Shown here: positions 8,857-15,737 of the stretch, in pieces
Layout of the letters: each line of letters starts with the position of its first letter
Position numbering within the stretch: the stretch's first letter is position 1
Assembly (NCBI RefSeq): GCF_014836545.1
Contig: NZ_JACSQS010000007.1
Coordinates: 93,527 to 157,526 of the forward strand
Reading direction: 5' to 3'
Source of the DNA: Stenotrophomonas lacuserhaii
Lineage (GTDB): Bacteria > Pseudomonadota > Gammaproteobacteria > Xanthomonadales > Xanthomonadaceae
DNA: 64,000 nucleotides
Translations under genes and position numbers: made by a program
The notes under the pieces: generated by a model
Databases searched by the model: none
What the model was told of the DNA's origin: nothing
Seen by the model: the letters and a program-made list of their open reading frames with translations, nothing else

Positions 8857-9144
8857 CTATCGTGGCTCCGGGCGCTCTATGGACGCTGAGGCAGCAATGC
8901 CTTGGGGATATCTTTGGATAAACTCCTCAAAGCGAAGACGGCTTATCCCTTGCCGCTGGCCGCAGTGCGGGCATATAAGTACTCCAGCACCTTCGATATC
9001 TATGAGTCCACGCTTGTGGGTGAGGATGGACTGCACGGCGCAACCGGCGCACTCCGCGATCACTTCACTAAGGGCGTCAATTTGGCACTTGTCTCTAATC
9101 TGTCCACTTACGAATCGCAAGACGAACCTTCCTGTGTTAGACAT
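8857..9144 (-). CDS. Small zinc-ribbon-like protein
   Basis: This 95-residue protein, read from ATG at 9144, has AGGG and AGG just upstream on the mRNA. It carries two cysteine pairs, CAGC near residue 40 and CPHC near residue 68, the second in the context ICPHCGQRQGISRLRFEEF. This is the spacing of a small treble-clef or zinc-ribbon fold. The frame continues far upstream of this start, but that part has no protein-like character. No family name can be given. Likely roles are nucleic-acid or protein binding. It lies alone in the accessory segment. Confidence 0.5.
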   Translation of the reverse strand: MSNTGRFVLRFVSGQIRDKCQIDALSEVIAECAGCAVQSILTHKRGLIDIEGAGVLICPHCGQRQGISRLRFEEFIQRYPQGIAASASIERPEPR

Positions 9145-10195
9145 CCTATCGACCCTTACGTGTGATGAACGGTGCGAGCAGGTTGGGCTTAGACAGCGAA
9201 GTCCGCCATGCAACAAGTTGCAGTAAGTCTTCCTGCGCGTACGGGGTAACGTTCCGTTCACCTTCCCATTAGGTGTGCTAGAGACAGGACGGTTGGTTCT
9301 CCCTGCGTCAGAGTGTTGTTCGCGCGGAAAATCGCTCGCAGACGAGGCTACCGGTGAAGAGTTAGCTGTGTACGTACAGCACGGCGACTTCAAGCCAGGG
9401 CTCAGCTGCTGTCTCAAGAAGCCCCAAGCTGACCAATGTATCGCTGGAGGTTGGTGTATTCGGTGGCGCGCTGGAGCGCACGCTTAGCACCACACGGGCC
9501 TCGCTGGCGCAATGGCGTTCAGACAAGGGCGCCCCCCTTGTCGCGATGATGACTGCCGCCCGCTATGGACGAACCTGCGCAGCGCGTGCGGCAGCGACAG
9601 GTGTTGCGAGTGTATCTTTTACTGGCGCACCGGCGCCGACAGAGCTTCGCGGAGCGCGGCGTCGCTACGATTCAGTCCGAGAAACGGAGCGGCGCACTCT
9701 TCGAGTCCGTGAGCTTGCGCCTGGGCTGCAGTGCAACCAGATGGCGTTGGGTGACTCGGTGGCCTGCCGGAGATCGGGAGAAACGCGAGACTATCTCCAC
9801 CAGCGGCGAGCTGAAATGGTCGATCCCGAGCGACGTCACGGCTTGATCGGCAAGGTTGAGACAGCGAGCCAGCCAGGCCCGCGCTTTGAAGAGGGCTTTC
9901 GCACAGCTTGCGCTACCATCCGCACGCTCAATGCCGGAGCAATGCGATCGCCCAGACGACCGCCGCCCGGCGGCGGGGCCCCCTACAGCTTCTCACTCCC
10001 TAACTCCCGCCAAGATGAGCTGTCCGACATCGTCCATAGTCATCTCCGTTAGGGAGGGGTACATTTAGGGGTGCTGCAAAAATATAAAACAGGAAAGTGA
10101 TAGTATATTCAACAGGTTGAGTTGGCTTTGTGGTTCGGATAAGCGCACCATCCCTTCATGCCCAGCCGCCGCCCGCAGGCGACGGCGCACCGTGA
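9145..10195. other. About 1 kb without a convincing gene; island edge
   Basis: Several short plus-strand frames overlap here in different phases. The longest continuous one runs from 9366 to a stop at 10052 without a good ribosome-binding site. Its first part (LTNVSLEVGVFGGALERTL) looks protein-like, while the rest is arginine-rich and out-of-frame in character. It may be a decayed coding region. A short A/T-rich patch (around 10077-10112) precedes the sharp return to high-GC core sequence at about 10,130. A GC-rich stem at 10165-10186 lies beyond the stop of the GTPase gene but has no T-run. Confidence 0.4.
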
Positions 10196-10732
10196 TCAGG
10201 AATCGGCGTAGCGGTGCGACAGCAGCGAGCGCACCAGGAAGGTCACCTGCGCGGCCGAGCGTGCATCAACGCGCAGGACCGGAATGCGGAAGCCGGCAGC
10301 AAACAGGGCATCGCGCACGGTGGGAATCAACAGCTGCGGATGCTCGTCGGTACGGGTGACGCCGACCGCCAGGCTGGCATCGGGCGCGATCCGGGAAAAC
10401 TCCTGCAGCAGTTCCAGCGTGGTGGCGACCGGGTCGGGTGATCCGGCGCTGACCAGCACGATCACCCCGAGCGCGCCTTCGCACACCATCGGCCACATGA
10501 AATCCAGGTAGCGCTGTCCCGGCACGCCGTACAGGTGCAGCAGTTCACCGTCGTCCAGTTCGATCGAGCTGTAATCCAGCGCCACCGTGGTTTCCACCTT
10601 GTCGGCGGTGGCGTCCTCACTCAGCGGCATTTCAGTGCTGATCGGTTCGACATCGGAAATCGCGCGTACCGCGGTGGTCTTGCCCGCGCCCATGCCGCCG
10701 ACGAACACCAGTTTGTTGGCCGGACCGCTCAT
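10196..10732 (-). CDS. Small GTPase of the MglA/CvnD type
   Basis: This 178-residue Ras-like GTPase has P-loop GGMGAGKT at residues 12-19, a switch region with TTVALDYSS, and a G3 motif of the form YGVPGQ. That form is typical of the prokaryotic 'ATP/GTP-binding protein' family that pairs with roadblock proteins (family members usually read GTPGQ). A TKxD-like G4 is seen as VTRTDE. The start at 10732 overlaps the end of the upstream gene by ATGA; the longer open frame upstream lacks the fold. It is the last gene of a four-gene minus-strand operon with two roadblock/LC7 proteins, the usual partners or GAPs of such GTPases. It is expected to act as a nucleotide-dependent switch at the cell pole or membrane; the output here is unknown. 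Confidence 0.88.
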   Translation of the reverse strand: MSGPANKLVFVGGMGAGKTTAVRAISDVEPISTEMPLSEDATADKVETTVALDYSSIELDDGELLHLYGVPGQRYLDFMWPMVCEGALGVIVLVSAGSPDPVATTLELLQEFSRIAPDASLAVGVTRTDEHPQLLIPTVRDALFAAGFRIPVLRVDARSAAQVTFLVRSLLSHRYADS

Positions 10733-11694
10733 GCGCGACCCGCCTGCAGGTCCAGCCCGAATCGTCGTGCGACCCAGGTCAGGAACCGTGAGTCGCGAAG
10801 GCCCGCGGGGCGCGCTGAGGGGGGCACGGCGTTCTCCTGGTGCTTGGCAAGGCCACTGCTGGCAGCAGCCGAGAAAAGGAATTGCACGGTATCGTGCGGC
10901 AAACCGCTCGCCGCGGCCAGCGCGGTGCTGGTCCACGACGCGGCATGCAGGCGTGCGATGGGCAGCAGCCAGCTGGCGGGCACATCGCGGTGGTCCAGGT
11001 CGGGCCAATGCAGCAGCTGCAGGGAGGTGCCCGCGGCGACCGCCGGCAGCAGCTGCGGGCGATGACGCGCGATGCAGAAATACAGCGCTTCGAACGAATG
11101 ACGGCGCGGCAGCAGGTACACGTACTGATGCTGGAAGGTCTCCATGTCCAGCGGCGTCGACGACCAGGTGAGGTCATCCAGCAGCGGCACGATCTCCGAC
11201 AGGGACGCCCCAACCGGCAGTGCAAGGCTGCGCGTTGCGGTATCCACCACCACCCGCGTAGCGCCGCGCTGCAGCAGGTACAGGCTGGCATCATCGGCTG
11301 ACTGCATCGCGCGCAGCAGCAGCGGCGTGCCCTGCGGCATCGCGCGTGCCGGCGCCTGGTCAGCCACCTCGGCCGTGCCGCCCAGCAGCGCAGCCAGTTC
11401 CTGGTTGATGTCACGCACGCTGGCGCCGTGCGGCAGCACGCCCGTCGCAGCCGTCGCGCCACGCACGATGCGCAGCGTCGCCACGCCCTGGGTGCGTGCC
11501 TGCTGCTGCAGGACGGCCATGGCCGACGGATCGCCGCCCACCACCAGCAGGTCGGCCTGCTCGCCGTTCCACGGCTGCAGATGGATATCCATGCGTTCGG
11601 CCAGCAACAGCGAGCAGGCCAGTTTCAGCCGGGTACCGTGCAGCAGGTCCAGCCCGGCGTGGGCGACCCGGAAATGTCGTATCGGTGTGTTCAT
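10729..11694 (-). CDS. Unknown protein between roadblock and GTPase genes
   Basis: This 321-residue protein has no clear family. The N-terminal part contains a Rossmann-like stretch (QADLLVVGGDPSAMAVL then VATLRIVRG). The middle carries SLYLLQRGATRVVVDTATR, and the C-terminal third has a winged-helix-like segment (LAAASGLPHDTVQFLFSAAASSG). It starts with ATG at 11694 and its stop overlaps the GTPase start by four bases. This fixed position suggests that it links the roadblock proteins and the GTPase to an output, perhaps as effector or scaffold. There is no signal peptide or membrane segment, so it is probably cytoplasmic. High-GC codon use is like the core genome. Confidence 0.6.
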   Translation of the reverse strand: MNTPIRHFRVAHAGLDLLHGTRLKLACSLLLAERMDIHLQPWNGEQADLLVVGGDPSAMAVLQQQARTQGVATLRIVRGATAATGVLPHGASVRDINQELAALLGGTAEVADQAPARAMPQGTPLLLRAMQSADDASLYLLQRGATRVVVDTATRSLALPVGASLSEIVPLLDDLTWSSTPLDMETFQHQYVYLLPRRHSFEALYFCIARHRPQLLPAVAAGTSLQLLHWPDLDHRDVPASWLLPIARLHAASWTSTALAAASGLPHDTVQFLFSAAASSGLAKHQENAVPPSARPAGLRDSRFLTWVARRFGLDLQAGRA

Positions 11695-11763
11695 GGGCAG
11701 TCAGTGCAGGTCGCCGGCCACGCCCGCGTCAGGCAACGACGGCGGGCGTGGGGCGAGCGCGGC

Positions 11764-12123
11764 TCAGCTGAAGTCCAGCGTCTTTTCGAAGGACTTCAGC
11801 TCGTGACGCGCCATCGCCAGGTTCGAACGGCTGCGGTCCAGCGCCACGTACAGGAACAGCATCGGGTTGCTTTCCAGCGGGCGGATCAGGTGATACTGCG
11901 AGCTCAACGTGATCAGGATGTCTTCCAGGGTGTCCGACAGCCCCAGCTGCTGGGCGACGCGACGTTTGGCACGCACCACTTCGGTGTTGCCGGCCGCAGC
12001 CAGTTCCAGGTTGATGTCGCCGCCACCGGTCATGGCCAGCGCCATGCCGCTGTCGCTGTCGACGAGCGCGGCACCGACGAAGCCGGCGAGCGTATTGAGG
12101 TTTTCCAGGTTGAGTTTAGACAC
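11764..12123 (-). CDS. Roadblock/LC7-like regulatory protein
   Basis: This 119-residue protein shows a roadblock/LC7 pattern: an N-terminal helix (LENLNTLAGFVGAALVD), beta strands with SGMALAMTGGG, a central helix, and a strand with QYHLIRPL. The GTG start at 12123 is preceded by AAAGGA at a good distance; longer extensions lack the fold. Roadblock proteins dimerise and regulate partner GTPases such as MglA. It is the second gene of the operon, 74 bp after the other roadblock gene and 69 bp before the 321-residue gene. Confidence 0.72.
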   Translation of the reverse strand: MSKLNLENLNTLAGFVGAALVDSDSGMALAMTGGGDINLELAAAGNTEVVRAKRRVAQQLGLSDTLEDILITLSSQYHLIRPLESNPMLFLYVALDRSRSNLAMARHELKSFEKTLDFS

Positions 12124-12197
12124 AGTCGTCCTTTCTTGGTCGTGCAGAGGGAAACAGGCCAGCAAGGCCTGCAAGGTGAAAAACAAAGGCGCTACGA

Positions 12198-12650
12198 TCA
12201 GGCGGCGCGGGTGCGCAGCACGGTTTCCAGCTTGGCGGCGCATTCGCGCGCATGGAACAGCAGCACGGCCAGGTTGACCTCCACCGCCGCGACGGCGGTG
12301 AGCGTCATCGGCTTGTCGGCGTTGACCCGGATCAGCACGACGTTGCCTTGGCGGGTGCACACGGTGGCGTGTTCGGCTTCGCTGAGCGACAACTCGCGCG
12401 ATACCGTTTCACCCAGCGTGAGGAAGGAGTTGGCCATCGCGGCCAGCCGACGGCCGTCCACGCCCAGCACCGAATCCTCGGCCACCGCGCGGCCATCGGC
12501 GGTGGACAACAGGAGCAGGGTCAGACCCGACTCGCGATCGCGCGCCTGGCGGAAGATGTCTTCGATACGGGACGCATCGTAAAGATGGCGCGCGGGCAGG
12601 CTTTCGCCGGTCGCGCTGCGAACGATCTGGTTGATGGCACTGCGCTGCAC
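12198..12650 (-). CDS. Roadblock/LC7-domain protein, first gene of the GTPase operon
   Basis: This is a 150-residue protein if read from the GTG at 12650, which has an excellent AGGGGG seven bases upstream. An in-frame ATG at 12686 gives 162 residues but lacks a Shine-Dalgarno. The core matches the roadblock/LC7 fold: SRIEDIFRQARDRES, then TLLLLSTADGRAVAED, LAAMANSFLTLGETVS, and VVLIRVNADKPMTLTAVAA. This closely resembles MglB-type proteins. It heads the minus-strand operon with a second roadblock protein, an unknown protein and a GTPase. The stretch between it and arginase carries several palindromes that may be operators. Confidence 0.8.
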   Translation of the reverse strand: MQRSAINQIVRSATGESLPARHLYDASRIEDIFRQARDRESGLTLLLLSTADGRAVAEDSVLGVDGRRLAAMANSFLTLGETVSRELSLSEAEHATVCTRQGNVVLIRVNADKPMTLTAVAAVEVNLAVLLFHARECAAKLETVLRTRAA

Positions 12651-12746
12651 TGGTTTCCCCCTGGAACCTGGATCGATCTGATCCATGGCGATGCTTTTAT
12701 CAACCGCGGAGGGTTGAAAGTGTGAACCGTAGCACAGTATATCTGA

Positions 12747-12810
12747 CCGTTTTCGTAACGGATCTTCACTTCGCAGGCGTGTCAAGTGTTTGACGGCCAT
12801 GGAATTCCAT
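12747..12810. promoter_or_regulatory. Cluster of three short palindromes, divergent promoter region
   Basis: Three inverted repeats lie in the gap between the roadblock operon and arginase. They are CCGTT-TTCGT-AACGG at 12747-12761, GTCAA-GTGT-TTGAC at 12781-12794, and the perfect palindrome ATGGAATTCCAT at 12799-12810. They look like operator sites for dimeric regulators. Which promoter they serve is not shown, and promoter boxes cannot be assigned with confidence. Confidence 0.4.
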
Positions 12811-12920
12811 CGGACCAGACCGGTTACGTGAGTGCGCCGGGCAGGGCGCCTGCTGCACCGCCGCGAGTACACGCCGGGTGCGCTGGCTAGACTGTTTCTT
12901 TTGTCCAGAACGAGGTCTCC

Positions 12921-13838
12921 ATGTCGCATCAACCTGTCTCGCTGATTGGCGTGCCTACCGATATCGGGGCCGGCGATCGCGGTGCACGCTTGGGCCCCGA
13001 AGCGTTGCGCATTGCCGGCCTGGCCGAAGCATTGATTGCCCGCGGCGTGGACGTGCGTGACCTGGGCAACCTGGATGGACCGCGCAACCCGTGGACCGCG
13101 CCGGTGCAGGGCTACCGGCATCTGGACGAGGTGGTGGAATGGAACCGCGTGCTGATGGAGGCCAGCCTGGCCGAGCTGCGCGCCGGTCGCATGCCGATCA
13201 TGCTCGGCGGTGACCATTGCCTGGGCGTCGGTTCGGTTACCGCCGTGGCGCGCTGGTGCCGCGAACAGGGCAAGCAGCTGCGCCTGTTGTGGCTGGACGC
13301 GCACTCGGATTTCAACACCAGCGATGTCACTCCGTCCGGCAACGTCCACGGCATGCCGGTGGCCTGCCTGTGCGGGCTTGGCCCGGATGCATTGACCCGG
13401 CTCGGCGGTGACGCCCCGGCGATCCTGCCCTCGCAGGTGCGCCAGATCGGCATCCGCTCGGTGGATCCGGAAGAGAAACGGCTGATCAAGACCCACCGCG
13501 TGGACGTGTATGACATGCGCTACATCGACGAGGCCGGCATGAAGCGCACGATGGAAGCCGCCCTCGCCGGAATCGACGACAACACCCACCTGCACGTCAG
13601 CTTCGACGTCGATTTCCTCGACCCCAGCATCGCCCCCGGGGTGGGCACGACGGTGCCGGGCGGAGTGAACTACCGCGAGGCGCAGCTGGTGATGGAAATG
13701 ATCGCCGACAGCGGGCGCATGGGGTCGCTGGACATCGTCGAACTCAACCCGCTGCTGGACAACCAGAACGCCACCGCGAAGCTGGCGGTGGACCTGGTGG
13801 AGAGCCTGTTCGGGAAGTCCACGCTGATGCGCGGCTGA
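12921..13838 (+). CDS. rocF: Arginase
   Basis: This 305-residue member of the ureohydrolase family is predicted to hydrolyse arginine to ornithine and urea. The binuclear manganese ligands are all visible: H99 in GGDHCLG, D126, H128 and D130 in DAHSDFNT, and D229 and D231 in SFDVDFLDP. The N-terminal VSLIGVPTDIGAGDRGARLGP (beginning quoted) and length fit true arginases rather than agmatinases. The ATG at 12921 has GAGG eight bases upstream. It stands alone on the plus strand and is divergent from the GTPase operon. Guanidinium specificity is from family pattern only. Confidence 0.9.
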   Translation: MSHQPVSLIGVPTDIGAGDRGARLGPEALRIAGLAEALIARGVDVRDLGNLDGPRNPWTAPVQGYRHLDEVVEWNRVLMEASLAELRAGRMPIMLGGDHCLGVGSVTAVARWCREQGKQLRLLWLDAHSDFNTSDVTPSGNVHGMPVACLCGLGPDALTRLGGDAPAILPSQVRQIGIRSVDPEEKRLIKTHRVDVYDMRYIDEAGMKRTMEAALAGIDDNTHLHVSFDVDFLDPSIAPGVGTTVPGGVNYREAQLVMEMIADSGRMGSLDIVELNPLLDNQNATAKLAVDLVESLFGKSTLMRG

Positions 13839-13980
13839 GGTCCAGTGGCGGCGTCCCGCTGGCCCCACATGAACCGATCAACTGCTCGTTCACACTCGCT
13901 CCACGCCGTGCGCGCCAGATTGCACCTCACACGGCACGCCCGGGTCGTTCCGGGCGCCGTGACCTGAGAAGGAGAAGTCG

Positions 13981-14133
13981 ATGAAACGCATTCTTTCCGT
14001 ACTGCTGCTGGCGCTGTGTACTGCTGGTTCGCTGACTGCCTGCAATACCGTTGCCGGAGCCGGCAAGGACATGCAGGGAGCAGGCGAGGCCGTCCACGAT
14101 ACGGCCCAGGACTGCAAGGACGGCAAGTGCTGA
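13981..14133 (+). CDS. Entericidin-type small lipoprotein A
   Basis: This 50-residue lipoprotein precursor has basic MKR, a hydrophobic core and lipobox LTAC with lipid-modified C21. The mature part begins CNTVAGAGKDMQGAG, the hallmark of the EcnA/EcnB family, and ends with a cysteine-bearing acidic/basic tail (DCKDGKC). AGGAG lies just upstream. A second, very similar gene follows after a terminator, a tandem arrangement recalling the enterobacterial ecnA-ecnB pair. Family members are stress-induced membrane lipoproteins; toxin/antidote activity is known only for the enterobacterial pair. Confidence 0.85.
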   Translation: MKRILSVLLLALCTAGSLTACNTVAGAGKDMQGAGEAVHDTAQDCKDGKC

Positions 14134-14155
14134 TCAACGGCTCTTTCGCCGTCTG

Positions 14156-14178
14156 CACCGCGGCCGCGGTGGTTTTTT
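14156..14178 (+). terminator. Rho-independent terminator between the two entericidin genes
   Basis: A perfect eight-pair palindrome (CACCGCGG/CCGCGGTG, no loop bases in the repeat itself) is followed by one G and six T. It should end or attenuate transcription after the first lipoprotein gene. Confidence 0.75.
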
Positions 14179-14199
14179 AAATCAAACTGGAGAGTCCCT

Positions 14200-14337
14200 A
14201 TGAAGCGTGTAATTTCCCTGATGCTGCTGTCGATGTTCTCGGTCGCCATGCTGGCCGGCTGCAATACCGTTGCCGGTGCCGGCAAGGACGTGCAGGGCGC
14301 TGGCGAGAAGGTCGAAGACGCCGCCCGCGGCAACTGA
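14200..14337 (+). CDS. Entericidin-type small lipoprotein B
   Basis: This 45-residue lipoprotein precursor (MKRVISLMLLSM..., lipobox LAGC, C21) has the mature sequence CNTVAGAGKDVQGAGEKVED, nearly the same as the paralogue 67 bp upstream but with a shorter tail lacking the extra cysteines. The likely ribosome-binding site is GGAGAG, about six bases before the ATG. Paralogy and spacing indicate a tandem duplication. It is followed by a strong terminator. Confidence 0.85.
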   Translation: MKRVISLMLLSMFSVAMLAGCNTVAGAGKDVQGAGEKVEDAARGN

Positions 14338-14359
14338 TCGCGCAAGCGTTTCAGTGATG

Positions 14360-14387
14360 AAAAGGCCGGGATTTCCCGGCCTTTTTT
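14360..14387 (+). terminator. Rho-independent terminator after entericidin B
   Basis: The stem AAAGGCCGGG/CCCGGCCTTT with loop ATTT is followed by additional T residues, a textbook intrinsic terminator. Confidence 0.85.
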
Positions 14388-14519
14388 GTGCCTGCGTGAT
14401 GGCATCCGTTCAACGAGATGAGCAGTGGTTTCATCTGTACTTGACTGCTGCCCAACATTCGATGACGCATGCTGCAGATGCGGTAACACATGACGCACTT
14501 CATCAAGAGGCCAACGCAC

Positions 14520-14741
14520 ATGAATAAAGACATCATTTCCGGCAAGTGGACCCAGCTCAAGGGCAAGGCCCAGGTGCAGTGGGGCAAGCTTACCGATGAC
14601 GACTTCGATGTTGCCGAAGGTAACGCGGAATACTTGGCCGGCCGCGTGCAGGAGCGTTACGGCATTGCCCGCGACGAAGCGGACAGGCAGGTCAAGGAGT
14701 TCGATTCCTCGCTGCGCAAGGACTACCCGGACTTCAAGTAA
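14520..14741 (+). CDS. CsbD-family stress protein
   Basis: This 73-residue CsbD-like protein has the family pattern [18 protein letters not shown] at the N-terminus, then [13 protein letters not shown] and the helical tail [20 protein letters not shown]. The ATG at 14520 is preceded by AGAGG. It is a small hydrophilic protein of the general stress class whose biochemical role is not established. It is a single-gene unit between two terminators, close to the entericidin genes, and may share their stress control. Confidence 0.9.
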   Translation: MNKDIISGKWTQLKGKAQVQWGKLTDDDFDVAEGNAEYLAGRVQERYGIARDEADRQVKEFDSSLRKDYPDFK

Positions 14742-14763
14742 GTCGGGCGGTTGAAACCGGTAG

Positions 14764-14792
14764 AAAAACGGGCCTTCGCGGCCCGTTTTTTT
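14764..14792. terminator. Bidirectional terminator between CsbD and the converging gene
   Basis: AAACGGGCC-TTCG-CGGCCCGTTT is followed by extra T on the plus side and preceded by A on the other. It can therefore end transcription from both sides. The TTCG tetraloop is notably stable. Confidence 0.85.
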
Positions 14793-14807
14793 ATGGTTGA
14801 TCCAGGC

Positions 14808-15626
14808 TCAGCGACGCGGCGGGTCGGGCACGTACTGATCGGGAAAGGCCTGCGGCTCGCGTTCGGGGACACGCGCGGGACGATCGAGAACGATCCCACG
14901 CGCACGCAGGTTGCGCGCACTGTCGTAGCGAAGCTGGATAACCTGGGCCGGAGCGGACGTCGCGCGTTCGAAGGCGGTGTCGCGCACCGATGAGGCCTCG
15001 CGTTCGCCATGTCCCGTGCCCAGCCGTTGCACCGGCGCCGGCGCGGATTCGGCCATCACCCGTGACTCGCTCCTGGCGGCATCCTGGGTCGCGGCCGGGG
15101 CAGGCGCGGCGCGGCGCGGTGGCGTGGCCGGCCGATGCTCCCAGCGCACGGCATTGGCTTCGTTGAACACCGCGATGCCGACCACGCCCAGGTTGTCACC
15201 GCGTCCGGTGCGTGCGGCATAACTGTCGCGCGGGCTGCTGAAGACGAACTGCGCCACTTCCTCGTTGGACTTCCGCCAGCCGGCGATGTCGGTGGTCTGC
15301 CAAGGGTTGAGCACGTAGCCGGTCTGGTCGGGAGTGGCCTGCTCGCCGCTGATCGCGTTGATGCCATCCACCGAAAGCACCACCAGCACGCGTTGCGGGC
15401 TGGCATTGCGCAGGCGCACGCTGTAGCGGTGTCCGCGCTCGCCGGGGGTCCAGCGTTGGCCGTCGTGCGCGTACTGCGGCAGCCGCCCGCCGGTATCGCG
15501 GTCCAGCAGGGTCAGGAACACCGGTCCACTCGCGATCCGCGAGGGCGGTGGGGTGATCATCGGCGGCGCCGGCCTGAAGCCGGCCAGCAGGGCAACGCTC
15601 AACAGGGGCAGCAACAGGCGCTTCAT
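14808..15626 (-). CDS. Exported hypothetical protein
   Basis: This 272-residue protein has an N-terminal signal (MKRLLLPLLSVALLAGF) and a conserved-looking globular part at about 35-160 (FLTLLDRDTGG, HRYSVRLRNASPQRVLVVLSVDG, WRKSNEEVAQFVFSS). A low-complexity linker rich in Ala, Pro and Arg follows, and then a short C-terminal module (QVIQLRYDSARNLRARGIV). It is likely periplasmic or outer-membrane associated. The family is not recognised with certainty. It is divergent from trpS, converges on the CsbD gene and shares the terminator at 14764. Confidence 0.7.
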   Translation of the reverse strand: MKRLLLPLLSVALLAGFRPAPPMITPPPSRIASGPVFLTLLDRDTGGRLPQYAHDGQRWTPGERGHRYSVRLRNASPQRVLVVLSVDGINAISGEQATPDQTGYVLNPWQTTDIAGWRKSNEEVAQFVFSSPRDSYAARTGRGDNLGVVGIAVFNEANAVRWEHRPATPPRRAAPAPAATQDAARSESRVMAESAPAPVQRLGTGHGEREASSVRDTAFERATSAPAQVIQLRYDSARNLRARGIVLDRPARVPEREPQAFPDQYVPDPPRR

Positions 15627-15737
15627 CCGGGTTCTCCACAGCGGGGTCTACAGCGCAAACGCCCGAACGGGGCCGACGGGGTTGTGCCAGCAAGGGTAAA
15701 CTGCAGCCGTTCACCGAAGGTTTCCCGTCGAGCAGTC

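Noticed and set aside
10165..10186. Terminator for the GTPase operon
   Set aside because: A GC-rich stem exists, but no T-run follows in the direction of transcription.
12687..13868. Long minus-strand frame opposite arginase
   Set aside because: It is the antisense of a clear metal-dependent arginase; only the part below 12686 (roadblock protein) is real.
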